Source: Floridanema evergladense | Lineage (GTDB): Bacteria; Cyanobacteriota; Cyanobacteriia; Cyanobacteriales; Aerosakkonemataceae | NCBI RefSeq assembly: GCF_041929205.1 | Contig: NZ_JBHFNT010000279.1 | DNA length: 64,000 nt | Direction: 5' to 3' (one strand) | In this document: positions 45,136 to 54,363 of the stretch, piece after piece | Numbering within the stretch: position 1 is the first letter of the stretch | How the letters are laid out: each line of letters opens with the position of its first letter | Position numbers and translations under genes: made by a program | The notes under the pieces: model-generated | Seen by the model: the letters and a program-made list of their open reading frames with translations, nothing else | Database searches by the model: none | Told to the model about the DNA's origin: nothing

Positions 45136-45216
45136 TGCGGATGGCGAGACTCGAACTCGCAAGGCAAAGCCACACGCCCCTCAAACGTGCGCGTATACCA
45201 ATTCCGCCACATCCGC
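45136..45216 (-). tRNA. tRNA-Leu (GAG)
   Basis: Read on the minus strand it has acceptor stem GCGGATG/CATCCGC with discriminator A, D-arm sequence TGGCGGAATTGGTA, anticodon stem CACGT/GCGTG around loop TTGAGGG (anticodon GAG), a variable arm, and T-arm TTGCGAGTTCGAGTCTCG. The 81-base length and long variable arm fit leucine. CCA is not encoded. Confidence 0.93.
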
Positions 45217-45398
45217 GTAGAGAACAATGATAGCGCAAATCAATTCCGAAAATCAACTATCCGGCAAAAAATCTCCCCTGCCCTCAGTGCCAAAATGTTG
45301 CAATAGATTAAGCCGCAACAGCAGAGAACCCAAACCTGGCACAGATCAACGATAAGTAGTCCCCGACAGCATGGTACGATTAACACCCGAACACAAAA

Positions 45399-45443
45399 AG
45401 CTGCTTTTCCTCCAGGGCTAGGTGTAACCAGAGAGAAGCAGCT
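45399..45443 (+). promoter_or_regulatory. Leader hairpin upstream of accC
   Basis: AGCTGCTT (45399-45406) can pair with AAGCAGCT (45436-45443) about 55 bases before the accC start. It could be a leader stem or an attenuator; nothing more can be said. Confidence 0.3.
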
Positions 45444-45497
45444 GAAGTTGCTTCGATGCTTAACTCGATCGTCACTGCCCTCGCCAAAAGCCGGAAA

Positions 45498-46853
45498 ATG
45501 TCTTTTTCAAAGATTCTAATTGCCAACCGGGGAGAAATAGCCCTTCGCATTCTCCGCACCTGCGAAGAGATGGGAATTGCTACCGTTGCCGTTCACTCTA
45601 CCATTGATTGCCATGCTTTGCACGTCCAACTCGCCGACGAAGCTGTTTGTATAGGTGAACCTCCCAGCGGCAAAAGTTATTTAAACATCCCCAACATTAT
45701 CGCTGCTGCCTTAACGCGCAACGCTACGGCAATTCATCCGGGATACGGATTTTTAGCCGAAAATGCCCGATTTGCCGAAATTTGCGCCGATCATCACCTA
45801 GTATTTATTGGCCCCAGCCCCGAAGCAATCCGGGCGATGGGTGATAAATCCACCGCCAAAGCCACGATGAAACGGGTAGGAGTTCCCACCGTTCCCGGAA
45901 GTGAGGGCTTACTCACGGACGAAAAAGAAGCGATGATTATCGCCAAAAAAATTGGCTATCCGGTAATGATTAAAGCCACAGCGGGCGGTGGTGGAAGAGG
46001 AATGCGCTTAGTTAAAGATCCCGAAGACTTTTTTAAACTATTTCAAGCCGCCCAAGGGGAAGCGGAAGCCGCTTTTGGCAATCCTGGCGTTTACTTGGAA
46101 AAATTCATTGAACGCCCCCGTCACATCGAATTTCAAATCATGGCGGACTCTTACGGCAATGTGATTCACTTGGGAGAACGGGATTGTTCTATTCAACGCC
46201 GACACCAAAAACTCTTAGAAGAAGCCCCTAGCCCGGTTCTTACTCCAGAATTACGGGAAAAAATGGGTAAAGCGGCAGTTATGGCAGCTAAATCGATTAA
46301 TTACGTTGGTGCGGGAACTGTGGAGTTTCTCTTGGATCAATACGGTGATTTTTACTTTATGGAAATGAACACCCGGATTCAAGTAGAACATCCGGTGACG
46401 GAAATGATTACCGGATTGGATTTAATCGCGGAACAAATCCGCGTCGCCCAAGGGGAAAGATTGCGTTTAACCCAAGAGGAAGTGGTTTTGCGGGGTCATG
46501 CGATCGAATGCCGAATCAACGCCGAAGACCCAGATCATAACTTCCGTCCCTCTCCTGGGCGCATTAGCGGTTACTTACCGCCAGGGGGTACAGGCGTGCG
46601 AATGGATTCCCACGTTTACACCGATTACGAGATTCCAGCTTATTATGATTCTCTCATCGGTAAGTTGATTGTTTGGGGGGCCGATCGCCAAAGCGCCATT
46701 CAACGCATGAAACGCGCCTTAAGAGAATGTGCCATCACCGGATTACCGACAACAATTAGTTTTCATCAAAAGATTCTGGAAAATCCCGCCTTTCTCAAAG
46801 GTGAAGTTTACACTAACTTTGTTGAGCAGATGATGATGCGATCGAATCGGTAG
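45498..46853 (+). CDS. accC: Acetyl-CoA carboxylase biotin carboxylase subunit AccC
   Basis: AccC carboxylates the biotin on AccB with ATP and bicarbonate, the first step of fatty acid synthesis. I start at ATG 45498, giving MSFSKILIANRGEIALR and 451 residues, the usual N-terminus; an in-frame ATG at 45456 would add 14 residues. Seen are the ATP-grasp glycine loop TAGGGGRGMRLV near residue 165, ERDCSIQRRHQK near 233, EMNTRIQVEHPVTEM near 288 and RPSPGRISGYLPPGG near 353. The length is standard. accB and the accAD genes are not adjacent. Confidence 0.95.
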   Translation: MSFSKILIANRGEIALRILRTCEEMGIATVAVHSTIDCHALHVQLADEAVCIGEPPSGKSYLNIPNIIAAALTRNATAIHPGYGFLAENARFAEICADHHLVFIGPSPEAIRAMGDKSTAKATMKRVGVPTVPGSEGLLTDEKEAMIIAKKIGYPVMIKATAGGGGRGMRLVKDPEDFFKLFQAAQGEAEAAFGNPGVYLEKFIERPRHIEFQIMADSYGNVIHLGERDCSIQRRHQKLLEEAPSPVLTPELREKMGKAAVMAAKSINYVGAGTVEFLLDQYGDFYFMEMNTRIQVEHPVTEMITGLDLIAEQIRVAQGERLRLTQEEVVLRGHAIECRINAEDPDHNFRPSPGRISGYLPPGGTGVRMDSHVYTDYEIPAYYDSLIGKLIVWGADRQSAIQRMKRALRECAITGLPTTISFHQKILENPAFLKGEVYTNFVEQMMMRSNR

Positions 46854-46980
46854 TGGGTAGTGGGTAGTGGGTAGTGGGTAGTAATTTTGCCCATTACCCA
46901 AAACAAAAATTCTCCAGTCCCCAGTCCCCAGTCCCCAATCCCCAGTCCCCAATCCCCAGTCCCCAATCCCCAGTCCCCAA
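46851..46980. repeat. Short tandem repeats (GTAGTGG)n and (CCCCAGT/CCCCAAT)n
   Basis: About four GTAGTGG units (46851-46882), then about nine mixed CCCCAGT/CCCCAAT heptamers (46914-46980), fill the whole gap between the convergent accC and sppA genes. Confidence 0.85.
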
Positions 46981-46986
46981 CTAAAC

Positions 46987-47808
46987 TTATGGTTTATAAA
47001 GCCACAAAGGTTGACCACTTGTTTTTAGCTCAAATTCTAACCAATTCATCCCTGCTGATAAAACACTACTTTCCTGTCTATCCCCAGAAATTAAACGGCT
47101 TAACAGTGGTTTCCTTTCTTCAAAGTTGTAGCAGCGAGTTTTTTCTGGGTCAAGTCCTGCTAATTCTGCTGCCCAACGACGGGCATCTTCTTCGGTTCCC
47201 AAACGGTCAACTATGCCTAATTCTACAGCTTGTTGTCCGGTAAAAATCCTGCCATCGGCAAAACTTTTTACTGTATCTACTGCTAATTTTCTTGATTCAG
47301 CAACAGTTTGTACGAATTGCTGGTAACTGGTATCAATCAGTTCTTGGAGGATATTTTGTTCTGGTTCGGTGAGTTCGCGATCGAAGGACAAAATATCTTT
47401 ATAAGGGCCTGATTTAATTACTTTGAAGGAAACACCGATTTTATCCAACAGGCGTTCTAAGTTGTTTCCCCGCAAAATTACGCCAATGCTACCAGTAATC
47501 GTACCTGGGTTAGCCATAATATGCTGAGCACCCATGCCGATATAAACGCCACCGGAGGCGGAAATATTACCAAAACTAGCGACTATTTTGACTTTTTCTT
47601 GCAACCGCTTTAGGGCGCTATAAATTTCTTGGGAATCTCCTACTGTACCGCCAGGACTGTCAATTCGCAGCAGTAGCGCTGGAAAACGCCTTTCTTCAAC
47701 AAATTTTAGGGCTTCTAGTACCCTGTTGCGAGTGGCACCTGCGATCGCACCTGAAACTTCAATCCGTGCTATTTGTTTACGAAACTTAGGCTTAAACGGC
47801 CAAATCAT
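46987..47808 (-). CDS. sppA: Signal peptide peptidase SppA (short form)
   Basis: A 273-residue ClpP/crotonase-fold serine protease that degrades cleaved signal peptides; in cyanobacteria SppA is tied to light acclimation. Starting at ATG 47808 gives MIWPFKPKFRKQIARIEV. SPGG near residue 52, the nucleophile Ser in SASGGVYIGMGA near 86, and general-base Lys in the KSGPYKDILSFDREL region near 138 are visible. There is no long membrane helix, unlike SppA1. The last six codons border a CCCCAGT array. Confidence 0.9.
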   Translation of the reverse strand: MIWPFKPKFRKQIARIEVSGAIAGATRNRVLEALKFVEERRFPALLLRIDSPGGTVGDSQEIYSALKRLQEKVKIVASFGNISASGGVYIGMGAQHIMANPGTITGSIGVILRGNNLERLLDKIGVSFKVIKSGPYKDILSFDRELTEPEQNILQELIDTSYQQFVQTVAESRKLAVDTVKSFADGRIFTGQQAVELGIVDRLGTEEDARRWAAELAGLDPEKTRCYNFEERKPLLSRLISGDRQESSVLSAGMNWLEFELKTSGQPLWLYKP

Positions 47809-47901
47809 GAGCAATTAAGATTTAGTGGTGATGATAGATACTTCTTCTCTCCAGTCTAAGCAGAAAGCGGGGGATTGGGGCGGGGTTAGGGGTTAGGGAA
47901 A

Positions 47902-48010
47902 ACTGAGATAAGAGTACCAAGAGGCGGAGCCTCTATTTTTCGTTCCCAGGTTCAACCTGGGAACGAGTATCTGGGAGGTTCTACCTCCATTGCTGCAAGC
48001 AAGATCTGAG
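47902..48010. mobile_element. Cloverleaf-type palindromic element, copy 5
   Basis: Hairpins lie at 47921-47933 (GAGGC/GCCTC), 47941-47965 (arms CGTTCCCAGGTT and AACCTGGGAACG) and 47974-47988 (GGAGGT/ACCTCC). The ends are AACTGAGAT and GCAAGATCTGAG. It lies in the divergent gap between sppA and the DMT transporter. Confidence 0.8.
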
Positions 48011-48131
48011 GAAAAACTCCGAGATCTCCCCTGCCCCTGTGCCCCTCTGCTTCTTTATAATCTGCTTAACAGAACTACATAATTCAGTACAATCAAGATA
48101 TTTAAAGATAAACGACCCTGCCAATCCAAAA

Positions 48132-49253
48132 ATGAATTTAGAAGAAACGCAATTAGAAAAAGATTTTAATCTAGCATCTCCAACAGCAACAGCTAATGCA
48201 GAAACCGCTTCGCTAGAGGAAACCAATCAATTTAGGATTCCTTTTGCTTCTGTGCTACTGATTGCGCCTTTTTTCCTTTGGGGAACCGCAATGGTGGCGA
48301 TGAAAGGTGTGATGCCACAAACTACACCTTTTTTTGTTGCTGGAGTGCGCTTGGTGCCAGCTGGGGTGTTTGTGTTACTTTTTTGTCTGCTGACTGGCAG
48401 ATCTCAACCTCGGACTTTGTTAGCTTGGTTGTGGATTGCTTTGTTTGGTTTGGTTGATGCCGCATTATTTCAAGGTTTTTTGGCTGAAGGTTTGGTTCGC
48501 ACTGGTGCGGGTTTAGGTTCGGTGATGATTGATTCTCAACCTTTAGCTGTGGCAGTTTTATCTTTGTTGCTGTTTGGAGAAAAAATTGGTTTTTGGGGAT
48601 GGTTAGGATTGGGAATTGGGGTTTTTGGAATTAGTTTAATTGGTTTTCCGAATGAATGGATTGTGGCGCTGTTGCATCCAACTAATGAAAATTTAGGGTT
48701 GTCTATGCTTGCTAATATCCCTGGAGAATTTACTGATATTAAGGCGGTAATTGTAAATTTGTTCGATCGCGGATTGTGGTTAATGCTGTTAGCGGCGTTA
48801 TCTATGGCAGTGGGAACCGTAATTTCTCGGTTTGTTAGTCGTCATGTCGATCCTGTGGTAGCTACAGGTTGGCACATGATTTTGGGTGGTTTACCTTTAT
48901 TTTTGCTTTCGGGAACTTTGGAAACTCAGCAGTGGCAAAGGTTGGATTTGTCTAGCTGGATGGCTTTGAGTTATGCGACGATTTTTGGTAGTGCGATCGC
49001 TTACGGTTTATTCTTCTACTTCGCTTCTCGCGGCAGTTTAACTAGTCTGAGTTCTCTAACTTTTCTCACTCCAGTATTTGCACTTTTGTTCGGCAATCTC
49101 TTCCTTTCCGAAATGCTGCAACCTCATCAATGGTTGGGAGTTAGCCTAACTTTAGTCAGTATTTACTTAGTAAATCAACGAGATAGATTAGGTAAGTGGC
49201 TACAACTAAAATCTGCTGATGTCGCATCATCTAAGCTTGATCTAGATAACTGA
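48132..49253 (+). CDS. DMT-family (EamA) transporter
   Basis: About ten membrane helices in two EamA repeats. The first begins at VLLIAPFFLWGTAMVAMKGV and the second at LLAALSMAVGTVISRFVSRH. A polar N-terminal tail of about 35 residues precedes helix 1. I use ATG 48132 (373 residues) because the upstream extension to 48039 is not hydrophobic in a useful way and overlaps repeat-like DNA. DMT proteins export or import small metabolites; the substrate is unknown. A loop of about 30 residues (HPTNENLGLSM region) separates the repeats. Confidence 0.83.
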   Translation: MNLEETQLEKDFNLASPTATANAETASLEETNQFRIPFASVLLIAPFFLWGTAMVAMKGVMPQTTPFFVAGVRLVPAGVFVLLFCLLTGRSQPRTLLAWLWIALFGLVDAALFQGFLAEGLVRTGAGLGSVMIDSQPLAVAVLSLLLFGEKIGFWGWLGLGIGVFGISLIGFPNEWIVALLHPTNENLGLSMLANIPGEFTDIKAVIVNLFDRGLWLMLLAALSMAVGTVISRFVSRHVDPVVATGWHMILGGLPLFLLSGTLETQQWQRLDLSSWMALSYATIFGSAIAYGLFFYFASRGSLTSLSSLTFLTPVFALLFGNLFLSEMLQPHQWLGVSLTLVSIYLVNQRDRLGKWLQLKSADVASSKLDLDN

Positions 49254-49318
49254 GGTAGATGGGCAAGAGGACAAAGAAATTTTATTAACTGAAAACTAAA
49301 TACTTTCTTCCGATTTCT

Positions 49319-49525
49319 TCAGTCTACGATTCTGATTAATCCTTTTTGAATTGCTTCGTACACTCGATTAATTTGACACCGATCTTTTTCGCTGAGAGAA
49401 TCTTTAGATAGCAGTGCTGCCATTAAAGTATGCTGATCTCTTCGATTAATCTGGCGAACAGCAAAGATCCTGTCTAGGATGTTTTCAACCGAAGCTTTGG
49501 ATTGAGGTTCAATCTGTTTCATCAT
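49319..49525 (-). CDS. Small conserved-looking protein
   Basis: Sixty-eight residues in three helices (SVENILDRIFAVRQINRRDQ; KDRCQINRVYEAIQKGLIRI). There is no signal or motif I recognise. Proteins like this (HTLMAALLSKDSLSEKD) are, I believe, widespread in cyanobacteria, but that is from memory. It converges with the DMT transporter gene. Confidence 0.6.
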   Translation of the reverse strand: MMKQIEPQSKASVENILDRIFAVRQINRRDQHTLMAALLSKDSLSEKDRCQINRVYEAIQKGLIRIVD

Positions 49526-49619
49526 TAGTTCAATTAATCTTTACTTTATTTAACCAAAGTCAGTATTCCCAAAGAAATCGCCATTCTCACAAGTCTAGTG
49601 TTAAAGTTTTTATGAAGAA

Positions 49620-49662
49620 GTGCGATCGCGTTGGCGTAGCCTGTGCGTCAGCACGTATCGCT
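49620..49662. repeat. GCGATCGCGTTGGCGTAGCC-type interspersed repeat
   Basis: GCGATCGCGTTGGCGTAGCC followed by TGTGCGTCAGCACGTATCGC carries a HIP1 site at its left end and complementary GCGAT/ATCGC ends. This is a familiar cyanobacterial dispersed repeat upstream of mtnP. Confidence 0.6.
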
Positions 49663-49734
49663 TTTCAAACTACTTCCCTGTGTTCCTCTTGATGGGTAAA
49701 ATGCTGGAGTTTCACGCGCAACACAACAAAATCT

Positions 49735-50607
49735 ATGACTCAGGCGAAAATTGGGATTATTGGGGGCAGTGGTCTTTACAAGATGGAAGCTCTCAAAGAT
49801 GTGGAAGAGGTGCAAGTTGATACTCCTTTTGGATCGCCCTCTGATGCTTTAATTGTCGGCACTTTGGCAGGTGCTAAGGTGGCTTTTTTAGCTCGTCACG
49901 GTCGGAATCATACCCTATTGCCGTCTGAGTTACCGTTCCGGGCGAACATTTACGCAATGAAGCAGCTGGGCGTTGAATATTTAATCTCCGCGTCAGCTGT
50001 TGGTTCTCTCAAGGAGGAAGCTAAACCTCTAGACATGGTGGTGCCAGATCAGTTTATCGATCGCACCAAGAATAGAGTATCCACCTTTTTTGGCGAGGGA
50101 ATTGTAGCTCATATTGCATTTGGCGATCCGATTTGTCAACAATTAGCTAATGTTGTGGCAGATGCAGTGGCTAGTTTAAATTTAGATGGTGTAAATTTAC
50201 ATCGTGGCGGTACATATATTTGCATGGAAGGGCCTGCTTTTTCTACTAAAGCAGAGTCGCATCTTTACCGGAGTTGGGGTGCAACAGTGATTGGCATGAC
50301 TAATTTACCAGAGGCGAAATTAGCCAGAGAAGCGGAAATTGCCTACACAACTTTAGCTTTGGTTACTGATTACGATTGTTGGCATCCCGATCATGACAGC
50401 GTGACTGTAGAAATGATTATTGATAATTTACAACGTAATGCTGTTAATGCTCAAAAGGTAATTCAAGAAACGGTGCGAAGAATTACAGAAAATCCCTTTG
50501 TTTCTGAAGCTCATTCTGCTTTGAAATATGCTATTCTCACCCCATTGGATAAAGCTCCGGCAACAACAAAAGAAAAGTTAGCTTTGTTGTTGAAAAAATA
50601 TATATAA
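49735..50607 (+). CDS. mtnP: S-methyl-5'-thioadenosine phosphorylase MtnP
   Basis: MtnP cleaves methylthioadenosine, a by-product of polyamine synthesis and other reactions, to adenine and methylthioribose-1-phosphate. The 290-residue protein carries GIIGGSGLYKMEALKDVEE at the N-terminus, FLARHGRNHTLLPSELPFRA near residue 51, TYICMEGPAFSTKAES near 160 and IGMTNLPEAKLAREAEI near 185. The substrate-binding pattern fits MTA rather than plain purine phosphorylases. There are no salvage neighbours. The norspermidine operon at 23-26 kb does not make MTA itself. Confidence 0.95.
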   Translation: MTQAKIGIIGGSGLYKMEALKDVEEVQVDTPFGSPSDALIVGTLAGAKVAFLARHGRNHTLLPSELPFRANIYAMKQLGVEYLISASAVGSLKEEAKPLDMVVPDQFIDRTKNRVSTFFGEGIVAHIAFGDPICQQLANVVADAVASLNLDGVNLHRGGTYICMEGPAFSTKAESHLYRSWGATVIGMTNLPEAKLAREAEIAYTTLALVTDYDCWHPDHDSVTVEMIIDNLQRNAVNAQKVIQETVRRITENPFVSEAHSALKYAILTPLDKAPATTKEKLALLLKKYI

Positions 50608-50644
50608 ATAGGAGAAAAGGGAAAGATTTTAATTTTTCCCTTTT

Positions 50645-50682
50645 CCCAGTCCCCAGTCCCCAGTCCCCAGTCCCCAGTCCCT
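50645..50682. repeat. Short tandem repeat (CCCCAGT)n
   Basis: About five CCCCAGT heptamers between mtnP and the small convergent gene; the gene's stop falls at the array edge. Confidence 0.85.
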
Positions 50683-50869
50683 AAACAGGTTTACATTTCC
50701 CAGCGCGAATTAATCCAACACGACGAGCGATCGCATCTTCAACAGAACTAAAAGGCCCCCAACGTTCTAAAATGGTACTATCTTCCTGGCTTTCCAATTG
50801 TTGACTAGGAACAATATCACAGTTGCCCTCATTACGTCTAATAATATACCAGCCTTGAGAATCGCTCAT
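50681..50869 (-). CDS. Small conserved-looking protein
   Basis: Sixty-two residues with a beta-alpha pattern (GWYIIRRNEGNCDIVPS; RWGPFSSVEDAIARRVGLIRAGKCKP). WGPF..EDAIARRVGLIRAGKC looks like a small conserved module, perhaps SPOR-like in shape, but no function is known to me. The stop abuts a CCCCAGT array. Confidence 0.6.
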   Translation of the reverse strand: MSDSQGWYIIRRNEGNCDIVPSQQLESQEDSTILERWGPFSSVEDAIARRVGLIRAGKCKPV

Positions 50870-51124
50870 CAGATTTCACCTTTGTTGTAAAAATTTGTAA
50901 CCGCAATTAACTAGAAAGAATGATAATTTGTTGTTTTTTGCGATGTTTAGGGTTATCATAAAATGATATCCACAATTTTACTAGCTAATCTTCAGCAACG
51001 CTTAAAGTATCAAGCGAAAATATTCTAAAACAATCATCAAAAAATCTTAATCATTAATCAGTGATTATTCAACATTGACTAATGACAAGTAAAACCTAAC
51101 CAACAAAATTTGAGCAGTTTCTAA

Positions 51125-54100
51125 ATGGCAATTTTACACGGTAGTTGGATCGATCGATCTCAAGGCAATTATCTATTCGTTTGGGGAGAAACGTGGCGCA
51201 GAGTTAATCCAGCAAACTCTGAGGGATTCACGACGCTTTTACCTCATCCCTTGGCAATGAGTAAAGCGGAATTAGTCGAATATTTACAGAGTTTGGAAAA
51301 AATTAGCAAGGCGCTACCAGCTGATACTTTAACTGTCGAAAAAAGTACAGCTAAAAAAGGGAAAAAGAAAGCAGAAGAAAGCCAAAATCACCGTTGGCAA
51401 GTGCAAGTTTTAGGAATACCAACTAGAATCTTAGAAGCTGATAATAATGCTTTGTTGCCGTTGCATTCGGGAACTATATTAAAAGGAAACGAAGAAGAGA
51501 TATCTTCTTGTTATTTGTATCCTTGGCAAGTGGAAGGAATTACTTTAAATAGACAGGAAGCTAGGGAATTTTTAAATGCTTTGCCACTGACGACGATCGA
51601 TGAATCAGATTCTTTTTTAGGGAAAGATTTACAATTTTGGAATCATATAACAAGATGGAGTGTAGATTTACTAGCAAGAAGCAAGTTTTTGCCAAGATTA
51701 AAACAGCTAGAAAATGAATTCATTGCTGTTTGGCAACCTTTACTTGATAGCGGAGTAGATCAAGTTCGGTTGGAAAACTTTGCCCGACAAATGCCTGCTG
51801 CTTGTCGCACTTATCAAGGTTCAGAAAATGATAATTCTTCGCCATTTATTAGTTTAGAATTACCGCCAGAATCTAAAGAATTGCTGTTGAGTTTTTTAAG
51901 TAGCGCGATCGATCTACAAGTGCGAAGTGTGGCGAAAGAAAACTCTGTACCAACTACAGAAAATTTGGTGCAAAAATGGTTAGAAGGATTGGGAAATGAA
52001 TCAGCGCAAGTAACCGGAGAAACACCAGAACGTTTAGCAGCAATTTTAAATGCTTGGATTGCACCCGTACAACCATTTCTAACAGGACAAAGTTTATTTC
52101 GCACTTGTTTTAAAGTCCATCCTCCCGCAGAAAATCAGCAAGATTGGACTTTAGAATATTGTTTGCAAGCTGTTGACGATCCTGAATTTATTGTAGATGC
52201 TGCGACTATTTGGCAGAATCCAGTTGAACGTTTTATTTATCAAGAAAGAACCATAGAACGTCCGCAAGAAACATTTCTGCAAGGATTGGGTTTAGCTTCT
52301 CGATTAATGCCAGTAATTGAACTCAGTTTAGAAACTGCGACTCCGATATTTTGCCGATTGAATCCTTTAGAAGCTTACGAGTTTATTAAAGCTGGTGCGT
52401 GGCGTTTTCAAGATAGCGGTTTAGGGGTAATTTTACCACCAAGCTTGGCAAATCGAGATGGTTGGGCGAGTCGTTTAGGTTTAAGTATTCGCGCCCAAAC
52501 TCCTGAGTTAAAACCGAATCAACGCTTAGGTTTGCAGAGTTTATTAAATTTCAAATGGCAGTTATCTATTGGTGGGCAAACTATTTCTAAAAAAGAGTTT
52601 GACAGATTAGCAGCACAGAATAGTCCTCTGGTAGAAATTAATGGGGAATGGGTGGAGTTACGCCCGCAAGATGTGAAGTCAGCGAAGAATTTCTTTGCTT
52701 CTCGAAAAGAGGAAATGTCTCTGTCTTTAGAAGATGCTTTGCGTCTCAGTACAGGCGATACCCAAATGGTGGAAAAGTTGCCTGTGGTGAGTTTTGAAGC
52801 TTCGGGAGTTTTGCAAGATTTGTTGAATGCTTTAACAAGTAATCGGGCGGTGGAGGCGATCGATCCTCCCCAATCTTTCAAAGGAGAATTACGCCCTTAC
52901 CAAGCGAGAGGTGTAGGTTGGTTAGCATTTTTAGAACGCTGGGGATTAGGTGCTTGTTTAGCGGACGATATGGGGTTGGGAAAAACGATTCAGTTCATCG
53001 CTTTTCTACTACATTTAAAAGAAGAGAATGCGCTGGAAAAACCGACTCTTTTAGTTTGTCCAACTTCAGTTTTAGGTAACTGGGAAAGGGAAGTTAAAAA
53101 ATTTGCCCCTAGTTTAAAAATTGTAGTCCATCACGGTGATAAACGTCCCAAAGGAAAGGCGTTTGCTAAAGCAGTTGAAAATCAAGATTTGGTAATTACT
53201 AGTTATCAATTAATTTTCCGAGATGTCAATGATTTAAAAACCGTTTCTTGGCAAGGTGTGGTGTTAGATGAAGCACAAAATATTAAAAATCCAGAGGCGA
53301 AACAGTCGCAAGCAGTGAGGGAATTAGAAGCGAGTTTTCGGATTGCGTTAACAGGAACTCCGGTAGAAAATAGGTTGTCAGAACTTTGGTCAATTTTAGA
53401 TTTTCTCAATCCTGGTTATTTGGGGCCAAAAAATTTCTTTCAACGGCGTTTTGCGATTCCTGTGGAAAAATACGGGGATACTTCTTCGTTAAAGACTTTA
53501 CGATCGCTAGTCCAACCCTTCATCCTGCGCCGCTTAAAAACAGATCGCGATATCATTCAAGATTTGCCCGAAAAGCAGGAAATGAGTGTATTTTGCGGTT
53601 TAACAGCAGAACAAGCAGAATTATATCAGAAATTAGTCGAAGAATCTTTGGCAGAAATTGAAAGTTCGGAAGGGATTCAACGGCGCGGTCAAATTTTAGC
53701 GTTGTTAGTTAAACTGAAGCAAATCTGCAATCATCCAGCGCAATTTTTGAAGGAAGTAAGTTTGGGAAATCAGAAGCGATCGGCTAAACTTTTGCGTTTA
53801 GAAGAGATGTTAGAAGAGGTTATTTCGGAAGGCGATCGCGCTTTGATTTTCACCCAATTTGCGGAATGGGGAAAACTGTTAAAACCATATTTAGAAAAGC
53901 AATTTAATCGAGAAATGCTGTTTTTATATGGTAGCACTTCCAAGAATCAAAGGGAGGAAATGATCGATCGCTTCCAAAACGATCCACAAGCACCAAGAGT
54001 AATGATTTTGTCTTTAAAAGCTGGTGGTACTGGGTTGAATTTGACTCGTGCAAATCATGTTTTTCACTTCGATCGATGGTGGAATCCTGCGGTGGAAAAT

Positions 54101-54334
54101 CAGGCAACCGATCGGGTATTTCGGATTGGTCAAACGCGCAATGTTCAGGTGCATAAGTTTGTTTGTCAAGGTACTTTGGAAGAGAAAATTCATGATTTAA
54201 TTGAGAGTAAAAAAGCACTGGCAGAACAAGTTGTAGGTGGTGGGGAAAATTGGTTAACTGAGTTAGATACTGACCAATTAAGAAATTTATTATTGCTCGA
54301 TCGCAATGCTGTAATTGATAGTTCGGATTTTTAA
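51125..54334 (+). CDS. SNF2-family DEAD/DEAH helicase
   Basis: A 1069-residue SWI2/SNF2 ATPase. The N-terminal 580 residues are the SNF2_N-associated bacterial extension. Helicase motifs: I LADDMGLGKTIQFIAFLLHL near 615, Ia PTSVLGNWEREVKKF near 648, II VVLDEAQNIKNPEAK near 715 (DEAQ), III ALTGTPVENRL near 745, then IV-VI (ALIFTQFAEW, GGTGLNLTRANHV, ATDRVFRIGQTR) to 1020. It is typical of bacterial RapA-like proteins often encoded with a SWIM-domain protein, as here. A role in nucleic acid remodelling is likely; the target is unknown. The SWIM gene follows after 29 bp. Confidence 0.92.
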   Translation: MAILHGSWIDRSQGNYLFVWGETWRRVNPANSEGFTTLLPHPLAMSKAELVEYLQSLEKISKALPADTLTVEKSTAKKGKKKAEESQNHRWQVQVLGIPTRILEADNNALLPLHSGTILKGNEEEISSCYLYPWQVEGITLNRQEAREFLNALPLTTIDESDSFLGKDLQFWNHITRWSVDLLARSKFLPRLKQLENEFIAVWQPLLDSGVDQVRLENFARQMPAACRTYQGSENDNSSPFISLELPPESKELLLSFLSSAIDLQVRSVAKENSVPTTENLVQKWLEGLGNESAQVTGETPERLAAILNAWIAPVQPFLTGQSLFRTCFKVHPPAENQQDWTLEYCLQAVDDPEFIVDAATIWQNPVERFIYQERTIERPQETFLQGLGLASRLMPVIELSLETATPIFCRLNPLEAYEFIKAGAWRFQDSGLGVILPPSLANRDGWASRLGLSIRAQTPELKPNQRLGLQSLLNFKWQLSIGGQTISKKEFDRLAAQNSPLVEINGEWVELRPQDVKSAKNFFASRKEEMSLSLEDALRLSTGDTQMVEKLPVVSFEASGVLQDLLNALTSNRAVEAIDPPQSFKGELRPYQARGVGWLAFLERWGLGACLADDMGLGKTIQFIAFLLHLKEENALEKPTLLVCPTSVLGNWEREVKKFAPSLKIVVHHGDKRPKGKAFAKAVENQDLVITSYQLIFRDVNDLKTVSWQGVVLDEAQNIKNPEAKQSQAVRELEASFRIALTGTPVENRLSELWSILDFLNPGYLGPKNFFQRRFAIPVEKYGDTSSLKTLRSLVQPFILRRLKTDRDIIQDLPEKQEMSVFCGLTAEQAELYQKLVEESLAEIESSEGIQRRGQILALLVKLKQICNHPAQFLKEVSLGNQKRSAKLLRLEEMLEEVISEGDRALIFTQFAEWGKLLKPYLEKQFNREMLFLYGSTSKNQREEMIDRFQNDPQAPRVMILSLKAGGTGLNLTRANHVFHFDRWWNPAVENQATDRVFRIGQTRNVQVHKFVCQGTLEEKIHDLIESKKALAEQVVGGGENWLTELDTDQLRNLLLLDRNAVIDSSDF

Positions 54335-54363
54335 TTTTTTAAACCGCAAAGGACGCAAAGAAA

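Noticed and set aside
46914..46980. CRISPR-like look of the CCCCAGT/CCCCAAT array
   Set aside because: Contiguous 7 bp units without spacers; a short tandem repeat, not CRISPR.
46887..47243. 118-codon plus-strand open frame
   Set aside because: It starts in the tandem repeat and runs antisense to sppA, whose motifs are clear.
49620..49820. 66-codon open frame upstream of mtnP
   Set aside because: It begins in an interspersed repeat and overlaps the mtnP start in another frame.
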